Positions 18,451 through 26,842 of a stretch of DNA of 64,000 nucleotides are shown piece after piece. The notes beneath the pieces were generated by a model. That model saw only the letters and a list, made by a program, of their open reading frames with translations. It searched no databases and had not been told where the DNA came from. Made by a program: the position numbers and the translations under genes. Source of the DNA: Pedobacter sp. L105 (lineage in GTDB: Bacteria > Bacteroidota > Bacteroidia > Sphingobacteriales > Sphingobacteriaceae); NCBI RefSeq assembly GCF_009765875.1, contig NZ_LMUP01000001.1:62001-126000 (forward strand). Direction: 5' to 3'. The first letter of the stretch is position 1; each line of letters opens with the position of its first letter.

Positions 18451-18574
18451 TATATGTCCCTGCATTTATGGCAGGTGCCCTGATTTTGTGTAGTTTTTTT
18501 GTCAGCCAACTATCAATATTTTGTCATCTAAAGCATTAGGTACCTCCGACTAGGTATAAGGTACTTATATTTTT

Positions 18575-18582
18575 TATCTTTG
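18575..18582 (+). promoter_or_regulatory. Candidate -7 promoter box of ccmE
   Basis: TATCTTTG matches TAnnTTTG; ccmE starts 94 nt downstream. TAGGTA occurs three times just upstream (18538-18560 region), without an obvious -33 TTTG. Confidence 0.42.
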
Positions 18583-18676
18583 CGTATTGTTTTATTTTGT
18601 GATGCAGTGCGGCTGCAGCAAAACGAAGCCGCCGCTCAAGGCTATTGAATAGATAAAAAAACAAAATAATATACCG

Positions 18677-19087
18677 ATGAAGAAAAGTGCAATTATTGGC
18701 TTGATTACAATTGCGATCTGTGTTTGTTTCCTGGTGAGCTTAAATGCTAAAACCAGTAATTATTCAACCTTTACCGAAGCGGCTAAAGATGCTGGTGAAT
18801 TTCATGTAATGGGGCACTGGGCAAAAGACAAAGGTACTTTTTATGACGCTTTTAAAGACGCAAACCATTTCTCTTTTTATATGAAAGATGAAAAAGGTGA
18901 TGTTAAAAAAGTAGTCTACAGTGGAACTAAGCCACAGGATTTTGAGCGTTCAGAAAAACTGGTACTGGTTGGCAGTATGAATGGCGGTACGTTTTATGCA
19001 TCAAAGATTTTAATGAAATGCCCTTCAAAATACAATAACGACCTGGTAGAGATCAACCAGAACGGACAGGCTCAAAAATACAAATAA
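18677..19087 (+). CDS. ccmE: Cytochrome c maturation heme chaperone CcmE, CxxxY variant
   Basis: Membrane-anchored periplasmic heme chaperone, 136 residues: N-terminal anchor (about 5-23) and an OB-fold domain (HVMGHWAKDKGTFYD, KVVYSGTKPQDFERSEKLVLVGSM). In E. coli CcmE, heme is bound covalently by the His of HxxxY. Here the aligned site reads Cys115-Pro-Ser-Lys-Tyr119, i.e. CxxxY, the variant described for some archaea and bacteria. ccmF follows after 5 nt, supporting the assignment. Confidence 0.85.
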   Translation: MKKSAIIGLITIAICVCFLVSLNAKTSNYSTFTEAAKDAGEFHVMGHWAKDKGTFYDAFKDANHFSFYMKDEKGDVKKVVYSGTKPQDFERSEKLVLVGSMNGGTFYASKILMKCPSKYNNDLVEINQNGQAQKYK

Positions 19088-19092
19088 TCTTA

Positions 19093-21561
19093 ATGGACAT
19101 TCAATTTACAGGAGAGACCCTCCTCCCCGGCAAAGTTGGGCAGTTTTTTATTGTTTTAGCATTTGCAGCTTCACTGCTTTCAGCTATTTCCTATTACTTC
19201 GCCACACAAAATAAAGACCTGTCAGATAAATCCTGGCTTCGGATCGGGCGGATTGCATTCCTGATTAACTTTGCAAGTGTAATTGCTATTGGTTCTACAC
19301 TGTTCTATTTGATCCTTAATCATTATAACGAATACTATTACGTTTATTCCCACTCTTCCAAATCGCTTCCTGTATATTATATTGTTTCTGCTTTTTGGGA
19401 AGGCCAGGAGGGAAGTTTCTGGTTATGGGCTTTTTGGCAGTCACTGCTGGGAACCATACTGATGTGGAAAGCTAAGTCGTGGGAAACCGGTATCTTAACC
19501 GTAATTGCTTCTTCACAGGTGTTTCTGACCTCTATGTTACTGGGGATTGAAATTTTCCATTACCGTGTTGGCAGTTCTCCTTTTATCCTGCTAAGGGATG
19601 CCGTAAACCTGAAAGAAATGGGGCCGGTAGTATTTGCCGATGCTGCAAATTATAGAAATTACCTCAAATTTATTACCGACGGAAGAGGGTTAAACCCACT
19701 GTTACAGAATTACTGGATGGTGATCCACCCGCCAACATTGTTCCTTGGTTTTGCGAGTATGGTTGTACCATTCTCTTATGTAATTACTGCGCTTTGGCAA
19801 AAAAGATATAAAGAATGGATTAAACCTGCCCTGCCATGGGTACTGTTTGCGGTAATGGTATTGGGTACAGGGATTATTATGGGTTCCTTCTGGGCCTATG
19901 AAGCACTGAACTTTGGTGGTTTCTGGGCTTGGGACCCTGTAGAAAATGCATCATTTATTCCATGGCTAACTTTAATCGGAGCACTGCACGTGATGATCGC
20001 TTTCAAAAATACAGGTCATGCTTATTTTACTTCCATTGCCCTGGTACTGATTAGTTTTATCCTGGTATTGTATGCTTCTTTCTTAACCAGAAGTGGTATC
20101 CTTGGAGATACATCTGTACATGCTTTTACAGATCTGGGCATGTCTGGTCAGCTGGTGATCTTTAATGTGGTGTTTTTAATCCTTCCGGTAGTCCTGATTA
20201 TTTTAAGATGGAAAGAATTACCTATTACCAATAAAGACGAAGAAACTTATTCAAGAGAATTCTGGATGTTCATTGGGGCACTGGTAGTTACTGTTTCCTG
20301 TATTCAGGTGATCTTTTCAACTTCTGTTCCGGTATTTAATAAATTATTCAGTACCAACTTTGCACCTCCAATTGACCCGGTGAAATATTATAACCAGTGG
20401 CAGGCACCGTTTGCTATTCTGGTAACCCTAATATCGGGCTTCTCCCAGTTCCTGAAATATAAACGTACAGATCTTCGTAAGTTTTACAGTGGATTGGTTG
20501 CCACTCTGGTTTTCGCGGTGATCCTGACTGCCGCCTTTGTGTATATAACCGATGTATACCATAACCTGATCTATATCCTGCTGTCGTTCAGCTGTATATT
20601 TGCGATTATGTCTAATGCCAGGGTACTTTCCCAGGGACTTACAGGTAAACGCAAACTGGTCGGAGCGGCTGTTGCCCACATCGGATTTGCCTTATTACTG
20701 ATTGGCGCTTTGGTTGCTGCGGCAACGAGTAAGCCTGTTTCCATCAATGCCTCCAACTTTATTCCTGTAAAGGATTTTGAAAAGGCAGATAAACCGGGTG
20801 AAAATATAGTGCTTTACAAGAACGAACCTAAAAAGATGGGTAGTTATACGGTCACTTATACCAGTGATACAACCATTGCCCCAAATACATACTACAAGCT
20901 GAACTTTAAAGTTTACGACCCTGCAACGGGTAAACTTAAAGAAGATTTCGATTTAAATCCCCGTATTCAGATCAATGAAAAAATGGGACTGATCGCTTCT
21001 CCTGATACAAAACATTACCTGACCCATGATATCTATACACACATCACCAGTGCTCCCGACAAAAGGGAATCACATGGAGAGATGGATGCAGAGAGTGACG
21101 AAACGAATTACAAAAAACCACGTGTAGTTACCGTAAGTGAAGGTGATACTTTACATACCAGCAGTGGTATCCTTACTGTAAAAGGCCTTAACTTTAAACC
21201 TACGGCGAAAAGTTTGGCACTTGCTCCTGGTGATCTTGCTGTTGGGCTTCCACTGGAAGTAGATTTGAATGGTAAGATTTATAAAACAGAACCTATCTTC
21301 CTGGTAAAGGGTAACAATACATTTGATTTTGCCCGTAACATTACTGATTTGGGATTGAGACTGAGGTTCACTAAAATATTGCCTGATCAAAAGAAAGTAG
21401 AATTGCAGGTGTTTGAAAAACCTCAGCAAGCTAAAGACTGGGTGGTATTTAAATCTATTGAATTTCCATATATCAATATCTACTGGTCTGGTTTAATTGT
21501 TATGGTGATCGGCTTCCTGATCTCTATTTTCAGAAGACAAAAAGAAATTAAAGCGGCCTAA
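19093..21561 (+). CDS. ccmF: Cytochrome c maturation / heme lyase CcmF
   Basis: 822-residue polytopic membrane protein that attaches heme from CcmE to apocytochrome c. The WWD-type loop FGGFWAWDPVENASFIPWL is near residues 275-293, preceded by WMVIHPPTLFLGFAS with a candidate heme-ligand His. About a dozen hydrophobic segments fill residues 15-560, a soluble periplasmic domain occupies about 565-785, and a final membrane helix sits near 795-815. Immediately followed (0 nt) by the DUF2520 gene. No ccmG or ccmH is in this window. Confidence 0.9.
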   Translation: MDIQFTGETLLPGKVGQFFIVLAFAASLLSAISYYFATQNKDLSDKSWLRIGRIAFLINFASVIAIGSTLFYLILNHYNEYYYVYSHSSKSLPVYYIVSAFWEGQEGSFWLWAFWQSLLGTILMWKAKSWETGILTVIASSQVFLTSMLLGIEIFHYRVGSSPFILLRDAVNLKEMGPVVFADAANYRNYLKFITDGRGLNPLLQNYWMVIHPPTLFLGFASMVVPFSYVITALWQKRYKEWIKPALPWVLFAVMVLGTGIIMGSFWAYEALNFGGFWAWDPVENASFIPWLTLIGALHVMIAFKNTGHAYFTSIALVLISFILVLYASFLTRSGILGDTSVHAFTDLGMSGQLVIFNVVFLILPVVLIILRWKELPITNKDEETYSREFWMFIGALVVTVSCIQVIFSTSVPVFNKLFSTNFAPPIDPVKYYNQWQAPFAILVTLISGFSQFLKYKRTDLRKFYSGLVATLVFAVILTAAFVYITDVYHNLIYILLSFSCIFAIMSNARVLSQGLTGKRKLVGAAVAHIGFALLLIGALVAAATSKPVSINASNFIPVKDFEKADKPGENIVLYKNEPKKMGSYTVTYTSDTTIAPNTYYKLNFKVYDPATGKLKEDFDLNPRIQINEKMGLIASPDTKHYLTHDIYTHITSAPDKRESHGEMDAESDETNYKKPRVVTVSEGDTLHTSSGILTVKGLNFKPTAKSLALAPGDLAVGLPLEVDLNGKIYKTEPIFLVKGNNTFDFARNITDLGLRLRFTKILPDQKKVELQVFEKPQQAKDWVVFKSIEFPYINIYWSGLIVMVIGFLISIFRRQKEIKAA

Positions 21562-22329
21562 ATGAACATTGTTTGTATAGGATCAGGAAATGTGGCAACA
21601 CACCTCGCCATCGCTTTTAAAGCGATGGGGGCTGAAATCGTACAAGTATGGAGTCATGACAGCCGAAATGCGGAGATCCTTGCAGCGCTAACTAAGGCGA
21701 AACCTTTTCATCGCTGGGAAGATCTTGACCAATCTGCCGATTGTTATGTAATTGCTGTTAAAGACGATGTTATTGCTTCAGTTGCTTCGCATCTAAAAGA
21801 TGTAAGAGGTATTGTAGTTCATACATCAGGAGCAACTGCCATGGATGTTCTGGCCGGTACAGGAACTGGTTATGGTGTACTTTATCCCCTCCAAACATTC
21901 TCCAGAACAAAGTCTTTAGATTTAACCAGCGTGCCTTTTTGTATTGAAGGTAATAACGAGGGAACGCTGGAGAAAATAGCTGCTATTGCACAATTACTCA
22001 GTTCGCATGTTTCTGTGGTGAGTACAGATCAGCGTAAAATCCTGCACCTTGCCGCGGTTTTTGCCTGTAACTTCAGCAATCACCTTTATGAACTTAGCAG
22101 CAAACTTCTGGAAGAGCATCAGCTAAAATTTGATCTGCTGAAACCATTGATTATGGAGACCGCAGAAAAAATCAGATATGCTAAGCCGTTTGAAGTGCAA
22201 ACTGGACCTGCAGTGCGGAACGACCAGCAAACCATCAACAACCATTTAGATTTGTTAAAAGATTCTCCCGAATTACAGCAAATCTATCAAACACTAAGTA
22301 ACAGCATAAAAAAAACACATCTATTGTAG
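21562..22329 (+). CDS. Rossmann-like and DUF2520 domain protein
   Basis: 255 residues with an N-terminal dinucleotide-binding fold (IVCIGSGNVATHLAIAF, GxGxxA pattern at residues 7-12) and a helical C-terminal DUF2520 domain (FSNHLYELSSKLLEEH, LIMETAEKI, TGPAVRND). The arrangement resembles pyrroline-5-carboxylate or ketopantoate reductases, so an NAD(P)-dependent oxidoreductase is plausible, but the substrate is unknown. It begins directly at the ccmF stop codon, so it is probably in the same transcript. Confidence 0.83.
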   Translation: MNIVCIGSGNVATHLAIAFKAMGAEIVQVWSHDSRNAEILAALTKAKPFHRWEDLDQSADCYVIAVKDDVIASVASHLKDVRGIVVHTSGATAMDVLAGTGTGYGVLYPLQTFSRTKSLDLTSVPFCIEGNNEGTLEKIAAIAQLLSSHVSVVSTDQRKILHLAAVFACNFSNHLYELSSKLLEEHQLKFDLLKPLIMETAEKIRYAKPFEVQTGPAVRNDQQTINNHLDLLKDSPELQQIYQTLSNSIKKTHLL

Positions 22330-22339
22330 TTTTTGTGCT

Positions 22340-22347
22340 TATTTTTG
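22340..22347 (+). promoter_or_regulatory. Candidate -7 promoter box of ferredoxin gene
   Basis: TATTTTTG (TAnnTTTG) lies 9 nt before the ferredoxin ATG at 22357. T-rich context makes chance matches more likely. Confidence 0.33.
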
Positions 22348-22356
22348 TGAGCAATT

Positions 22357-22689
22357 ATGAATATTTTCCAGCTAAAAGTCAGTTTTGAAGAGAAGGATAA
22401 GGAACCGGTAATATTGCCTATTGCAGGCGGAGAATCTGTTCTTGAAATCTGCCTCGATAATGGAATTGATTTGCAGCATAACTGCGGTGGTGTTTGCGGC
22501 TGTAGTACCTGCCACATATATGTCACTAAAGGAATGGATAACATTCAGGAAATATCAGATAAAGAAGAAGACTTTATCGACAGGGCTGTTCGCCCGAGGA
22601 TCATTTCGAGGCTAGGCTGTCAGTGTGTGGCAGAAAGTGGTGATATTGAAGTATTGATTCCCGATCAGTCAGAATTTTTAGGTCACTAA
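22357..22689 (+). CDS. fdx: 2Fe-2S ferredoxin, ISC type
   Basis: 110-residue adrenodoxin/ISC-type ferredoxin, an electron donor in Fe-S cluster assembly. Ligand cysteines are Cys43, Cys49 and Cys52 (CGGVCGCSTC; an extra Cys47 lies between) with the fourth at Cys88 in SRLGCQC. The iscX gene 21 nt downstream makes an Fe-S assembly role more likely than a general redox role. An alternative is a ferredoxin for an oxygenase, but no such partner is nearby. Confidence 0.85.
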   Translation: MNIFQLKVSFEEKDKEPVILPIAGGESVLEICLDNGIDLQHNCGGVCGCSTCHIYVTKGMDNIQEISDKEEDFIDRAVRPRIISRLGCQCVAESGDIEVLIPDQSEFLGH

Positions 22690-22710
22690 TTAACCCGAGT
22701 AAATAATACT

Positions 22711-22953
22711 ATGCTGGATAAATTTGCTTTACCCGTTCACTGGCAGGATCATGAAGATATTGCACAGGAGTTATATGAAAAATTTGGTAATGAGTTTAAT
22801 GAAGCTAAAATCTATCGCATCAGGTTTACTGAATTGGTAGAATGGGTGCTGGCCTTGCCAAACTTTAAAGGTACAAGAGAAGAAAGTAATGAAGGTCACC
22901 TGGAACAGATCCAGTCTGCCTGGGTTTACGAATGGAGGGATAATCAGGACTAA
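22711..22953 (+). CDS. iscX: Fe-S assembly protein IscX
   Basis: 80-residue acidic protein of the IscX (YfhJ) family, an iron-binding modulator of the cysteine desulfurase IscS. The recognisable pattern is HWQDHEDIAQELYEKFG, then DP-equivalent spacing to IRFTELVEWVLALPNFKG and the C-terminal LEQIQSAWVYEW. Full family length. Sits between ferredoxin and kdsC; its stop codon shares one base with the kdsC start. Confidence 0.87.
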   Translation: MLDKFALPVHWQDHEDIAQELYEKFGNEFNEAKIYRIRFTELVEWVLALPNFKGTREESNEGHLEQIQSAWVYEWRDNQD

Positions 22954-23480
22954 TGTTACTGCAAAAACTAAAAGATATAACCACCTTCGTCTTTGATGTA
23001 GATGGGGTATTAACCAGCGGTGATGTACTTGCAGCTGAATCGGGAGAGCTGTTGCGTACTTTTAATATTAAAGATGGTTATGCCTTACAGCTGGCCGTTA
23101 AAAAAGGGTACCATGTCTGCATCATTTCTGGCGGCAGTGGTCAGGCTATGCAGAAACGCTTTGCGGGATTAGGTATACCTGAAGTTTTTTTAGGGGTTTC
23201 TGACAAAGTAGTTGTCTTTAATGATTACCTGGAGCGTAACCATCTCAGTGCTGCTGAAGTATTGTATATGGGAGATGACCTGCCCGATTTTAACGTGATG
23301 AAGCTGGTAGGAATCCCTACCTGTCCTGCTGATGCTTCCCCCGAAATTAAAGCCATCAGTCAGTATGTTTCTCCTTTTAACGGGGGCAAAACTGCTGTAA
23401 GGGACGTGATAGAAAAAGTACTTAAAGTGCAGGGCAGATGGTTTGATCCCAACCCTTCTGCAGCCGATTCCAGCAAATAA
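22953..23480 (+). CDS. kdsC: KDO-8-phosphate phosphatase family protein (HAD, C0 type)
   Basis: 175-residue HAD phosphatase without a cap domain. Motif I is FDVDGVLTSGD, motif II IISGGSG, and the acidic motif IV is YMGDDLPDFNVM. This pattern matches KdsC, which makes KDO for lipopolysaccharide core, although some Bacteroidota homologues act on related acylneuraminate sugars. The start ATG shares its A with the iscX stop codon, indicating translational coupling. Confidence 0.8.
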   Translation: MLLQKLKDITTFVFDVDGVLTSGDVLAAESGELLRTFNIKDGYALQLAVKKGYHVCIISGGSGQAMQKRFAGLGIPEVFLGVSDKVVVFNDYLERNHLSAAEVLYMGDDLPDFNVMKLVGIPTCPADASPEIKAISQYVSPFNGGKTAVRDVIEKVLKVQGRWFDPNPSAADSSK

Positions 23481-23544
23481 GTTACAAAAGACATTTAAAC
23501 CTTTTGTCTCTTTTTCTCTCTATCTTGTTAAAAAAACAATAGCT

Positions 23545-23946
23545 ATGAAAAAATTATTTGTTATCTGTGGATTGTTATTTAGTGTAATGACATTTGCACA
23601 CGCACAAGGTGGTGGCCGTATGGCTGGCACTCCAGAAGAAAGAGCAACAAAAATGACTGCTACGCTGACTGATAAATTGACACTGACAGCAGATCAGCAA
23701 ACTAAGGTTAAAGCAATTCTTTTAGATCAAAATACTCAAATGGCCAAAGCGCGTGAAGCGGCGGGTGATGATAGGTCGGCGATGCGGACTAAAATGATGT
23801 CTTTGATGGATGAGAATAATGCAAAGATTAATGCATTGCTTACTGACGATCAGAAAAAAGCATTTTCTGCTTACCAGGATGAAAGAAAAGCAGCCATGCA
23901 GAATAGGGGCAATGGCGGAGGCCAGCCCGCAGGAGGCTCTAACTAA
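23545..23946 (+). CDS. Secreted Spy/CpxP-like small protein, function unclear
   Basis: 133 residues from the ATG that begins a clear signal peptide (MKKLFVICGLLFSV, cleavage after AHAQ). The mature protein is mostly helical with LTLTADQQTKVKAIL and LLTDDQKKAFSAYQDER, the repeated LTxxQ pattern seen in Spy/CpxP-type periplasmic proteins and in Bacteroidota DUF4890-like proteins. It ends in a Gly/Asn-rich tail. An upstream in-frame start at 23443 would bury the signal peptide and overlap kdsC, so it is rejected. A periplasmic chaperone role is inferred only by resemblance. Confidence 0.72.
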   Translation: MKKLFVICGLLFSVMTFAHAQGGGRMAGTPEERATKMTATLTDKLTLTADQQTKVKAILLDQNTQMAKAREAAGDDRSAMRTKMMSLMDENNAKINALLTDDQKKAFSAYQDERKAAMQNRGNGGGQPAGGSN

Positions 23947-23964
23947 AATAATATCAAATAACAG

Positions 23965-23988
23965 AAGCGGCTTTTGGCCGCTTTTGTT
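23965..23988 (+). terminator. Rho-independent terminator before maf
   Basis: A 7-bp stem AAGCGGC/GCCGCTT (23965-23971 with 23977-23983), loop TTTTG, then T-rich sequence. It ends the ferredoxin-to-Spy-like run. Confidence 0.65.
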
Positions 23989-24010
23989 ATTTTAGCGCAA
24001 AATTAAATAC

Positions 24011-24580
24011 ATGTACCAGCAAACCGTTCCGCTTATCCTCGCTTCAAAATCACCCCGCAGACAAGAATTAATGCAATTAATGGAGCTCGACTTTAAAGTT
24101 GTACTGAAGGAGGTTGATGAAAGTTATCCTGATCATCTTTCCCCATCTGATATTGCCTGTTATATTGCTGAAAAGAAAGCGAAGGCATTTGTTGAAGAAC
24201 GATTAAACAGCCTGGTAATCACTGCTGATACCATTGTAGCCTATAATGGGGAAATTTTAGGAAAACCTGGTGATGCAGCGCATGCCAGGGAAATGCTGAC
24301 TAAACTATCGGGAACCACGCATCAGGTATATACAGGTGTGAGCCTGGCCTACCGGGATAAACTGGAGACTTTTTATGACGTGACAGAGGTTTGTTTCAGA
24401 AAGCTGAGTAGTGAAGAGATTGAACATTACATCAATAAATACAATCCATTTGACAAAGCGGGTTCTTACGGCATACAAGACTGGCTTGGATATATAGCTG
24501 TAGAAAAAATCACCGGTTCCTATACCAATGTAATGGGCCTGCCTACAGAAAAGCTTTATCATGCATTATCTAACTTCTGA
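24011..24580 (+). CDS. maf: Maf family nucleotide pyrophosphatase
   Basis: 189-residue house-cleaning enzyme that hydrolyses non-canonical nucleoside triphosphates such as dTTP/UTP analogues. Family elements: ILASKSPRRQELM at residues 9-21, the VITADTIVAYNGEILGKP segment, LSGTTHQVYTGVSL and FDKAGSYGIQDWLGYIAVEKITGSYTNVMGLP. Its 3' end overlaps the convergent Ppx/GppA gene by 22 nt. Confidence 0.92.
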   Translation: MYQQTVPLILASKSPRRQELMQLMELDFKVVLKEVDESYPDHLSPSDIACYIAEKKAKAFVEERLNSLVITADTIVAYNGEILGKPGDAAHAREMLTKLSGTTHQVYTGVSLAYRDKLETFYDVTEVCFRKLSSEEIEHYINKYNPFDKAGSYGIQDWLGYIAVEKITGSYTNVMGLPTEKLYHALSNF

Positions 24581-25485
24581 TCTTCCCAAATCGTATACAA
24601 TACACCCATTTTCAGATCATAGGTAGAAAGGCTAATGGCTTTGAGACCCAGATGTTCGATCACGTAATTGGTGATCATAGCAGCAATAACGATCATATCC
24701 ACCCTAAGGGAAATGAGGTCTGGCATAACTGCTCTTTCTGCATGAGTGGAACTGATCAGCTTTGCCGAAAGTGATCGGTAAGCAGTGAAATCCAATACCG
24801 CTGAACTGATATTTTTAATATCAATCCCTTTAAGCAGCATCACTGCAAAAGTTTCAAATGCACCTGCTGAACCAATTAATACTTCTGGTTGAAGATCAAG
24901 GCATGCCTGTTTTAAATCGGCCAGTTCTTCATCCAAACGGCCAATAATTGCAGACTGATCATCTTTACTTATAGGATCTGAATGAAAATAAGCCTGCATT
25001 AATCTTGCCGCACCAATGTTATAACTTTTCTTCCAGAGCTGGCCTTCAGGATTACAGATGATAAATTCTGTACTGCCGCCGCCAATATCCATGATCAGCG
25101 ATGGAGCGGTGATGCTGCCTGTTGCTTTTACGCCATTAAAAATATAGGCAGCTTCATCTTCGCCGCTGATCACTTCAATCTTGATTCCGGCCCTGCTGAA
25201 CGCAGCAGCAACAAAATCAGCACCATTAGTTGCACTGCGTACAGCAGAGGTAGCAATCGCTCTAACGAGCGTCACCCCCTGACGGTCTATTTCCTTCTTA
25301 AAATCATTTAAGGTCTTTATACCGCGTTCAAAGGCTTCAGGAATGATCAGGTTCTCATTGATCCTTCCTTCGCCCAATCTTACGGGAATATTGGTTTTGT
25401 AGATCACTTCCACGCCATCAGCGGTGATATCTGCTATAATCAAGTGAAAGGTATTTGTACCCAGATCTATAACCGCTGCTTTCAT
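24559..25485 (-). CDS. Exopolyphosphatase / pppGpp phosphohydrolase family protein
   Basis: 308 residues of the Ppx/GppA family (ASKHA fold). N-terminal AVIDLGTNTFHLIIAD, IATSAVRSATNG, GEDEAAYIFNGV and the phosphate-binding LIMDIGGGSTEFII are diagnostic. The length fits the short, two-domain form that lacks the C-terminal HD-like region of E. coli Ppx. It may degrade polyphosphate or pppGpp; the sequence does not decide. It follows the ABC permease gene on the minus strand after 29 nt. Confidence 0.85.
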   Translation of the reverse strand: MKAAVIDLGTNTFHLIIADITADGVEVIYKTNIPVRLGEGRINENLIIPEAFERGIKTLNDFKKEIDRQGVTLVRAIATSAVRSATNGADFVAAAFSRAGIKIEVISGEDEAAYIFNGVKATGSITAPSLIMDIGGGSTEFIICNPEGQLWKKSYNIGAARLMQAYFHSDPISKDDQSAIIGRLDEELADLKQACLDLQPEVLIGSAGAFETFAVMLLKGIDIKNISSAVLDFTAYRSLSAKLISSTHAERAVMPDLISLRVDMIVIAAMITNYVIEHLGLKAISLSTYDLKMGVLYTIWEDQKLDNA

Positions 25486-25514
25486 AGAAGGTGTTTATCT
25501 TTTGATAAAGATAA

Positions 25515-26837
25515 TTAATTCCTGTAAGCAAACCATTTGATCATTTCCTTAAAACTTGTTTTTTTGCCGTACATCAATATACCAACCCTGTAAATGCGGG
25601 AAGCTACCCATACTGTGCCAATAAATCCAAAGATCAGTAAAACCATAGATAAGGCCAGTTGCCAGTCGGGCACACCATAGGGAAGTCTTACCATCATGGC
25701 AATAGGGGAGGTAAAAGGAATCATGGATAGCCAAAAAGCAATGCTGCCATAAGGATCATTGGTGATTACACTTAACGACAGTGCATAACCCACCAGGAGC
25801 GGCATCATGACCGGCATCATAAACTGCTGCGTTTCTGTTTCACTATCTACCGCTGAACCAATGGCCGCATATAAGGCACTGTAGAAGAAATATCCTCCGA
25901 TGAAGAAAAATAAAAATACAGAAATGATTTTGGTGAGGTTAAGGTTGGATAAACTTTTTTGTACATAAGCTATCGGGTTACTGCTTTCCTGGTTCATTTT
26001 AGTACCCGCTTTTAGCTGAGCGGTAATCATTGTCTTTTGCTGCACAGGCGCCTTATCCACAAACATTTTTGCGGCTATAGTGGAGATAGCTGTGGTTAAT
26101 ACGATCCATAGAATAAATTGGGTAAGGCCAACCAGGGCGATCCCAATGATCTTACCCATCATCAGCTGAAAAGGTTTTACAGAAGAAATCATGACTTCGA
26201 TAATCCTGCTGGTTTTTTCTTCAATCACACCGCGCATTACCTGAATGCCGTAGATTAAAATGAACATAAACATCAGGATGCCTGAAGCCGTGCCAATGAT
26301 CATGGTGGCACCGGCACTTGAGTCTTCATCTTTTCCGTTTTCATCGATTTTTTTATTGTCAATGCTGACAGAAGACTTGAGCTTGTCCAGCTTTTCCTGT
26401 GCTATACCGCTTTCTTTCAGTTTTTGTGTCCGGATGATATTTTCTATATCCTCCTCAACCCTGTTGTTTAAGGTAAGACCTGCCTGTTTTGCGCCTAAAA
26501 GCTGTATTCCGGCTGGTTTATCCAGGCTAAACTCGGGCAGGTACAATATGTAGTCGAAACCACTCTTTCTGATTGAAGGTTTTAAAGTTTCCAGTGTTTC
26601 GTTCACATATACATAGGACGTGTTATTGCCGGAAGTCAATTTTTCTGTTAGTGTTTTATTGTTGCTCACTACAGCAATTTTATTGAAGGTGCCTTTTGCA
26701 CCCTGAATAGAAAAATAAATGATCAATCCGTAGAAGCCGGCAATGATCAGAGGTGTTAAGAGCGTCATCAATATGAATGACTTTTTCTTTACCCTGGAAA
26801 GATATTCTCTTTGTATGATGAGTAAGATTTTGCGCAT
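25515..26837 (-). CDS. ABC-2 type transporter permease (NatB-like)
   Basis: 440-residue membrane subunit: one N-terminal helix (about 22-43), a large extracytoplasmic domain (about 45-180), then five or six helices from about residue 185 onward, with GVIEEKTSRIIEVMISSVKPFQLMMGKIIGI, the conserved cytoplasmic loop of NatB/YhaP permeases. It lies 5 nt downstream of its ATPase gene. The substrate is unknown; sodium or drug export is known for relatives. Confidence 0.85.
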   Translation of the reverse strand: MRKILLIIQREYLSRVKKKSFILMTLLTPLIIAGFYGLIIYFSIQGAKGTFNKIAVVSNNKTLTEKLTSGNNTSYVYVNETLETLKPSIRKSGFDYILYLPEFSLDKPAGIQLLGAKQAGLTLNNRVEEDIENIIRTQKLKESGIAQEKLDKLKSSVSIDNKKIDENGKDEDSSAGATMIIGTASGILMFMFILIYGIQVMRGVIEEKTSRIIEVMISSVKPFQLMMGKIIGIALVGLTQFILWIVLTTAISTIAAKMFVDKAPVQQKTMITAQLKAGTKMNQESSNPIAYVQKSLSNLNLTKIISVFLFFFIGGYFFYSALYAAIGSAVDSETETQQFMMPVMMPLLVGYALSLSVITNDPYGSIAFWLSMIPFTSPIAMMVRLPYGVPDWQLALSMVLLIFGFIGTVWVASRIYRVGILMYGKKTSFKEMIKWFAYRN

Positions 26838-26842
26838 AATGA

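Noticed and set aside
23443..23544. N-terminal extension of the Spy-like protein
   Set aside because: It overlaps kdsC and would put 34 residues before an obvious signal peptide.
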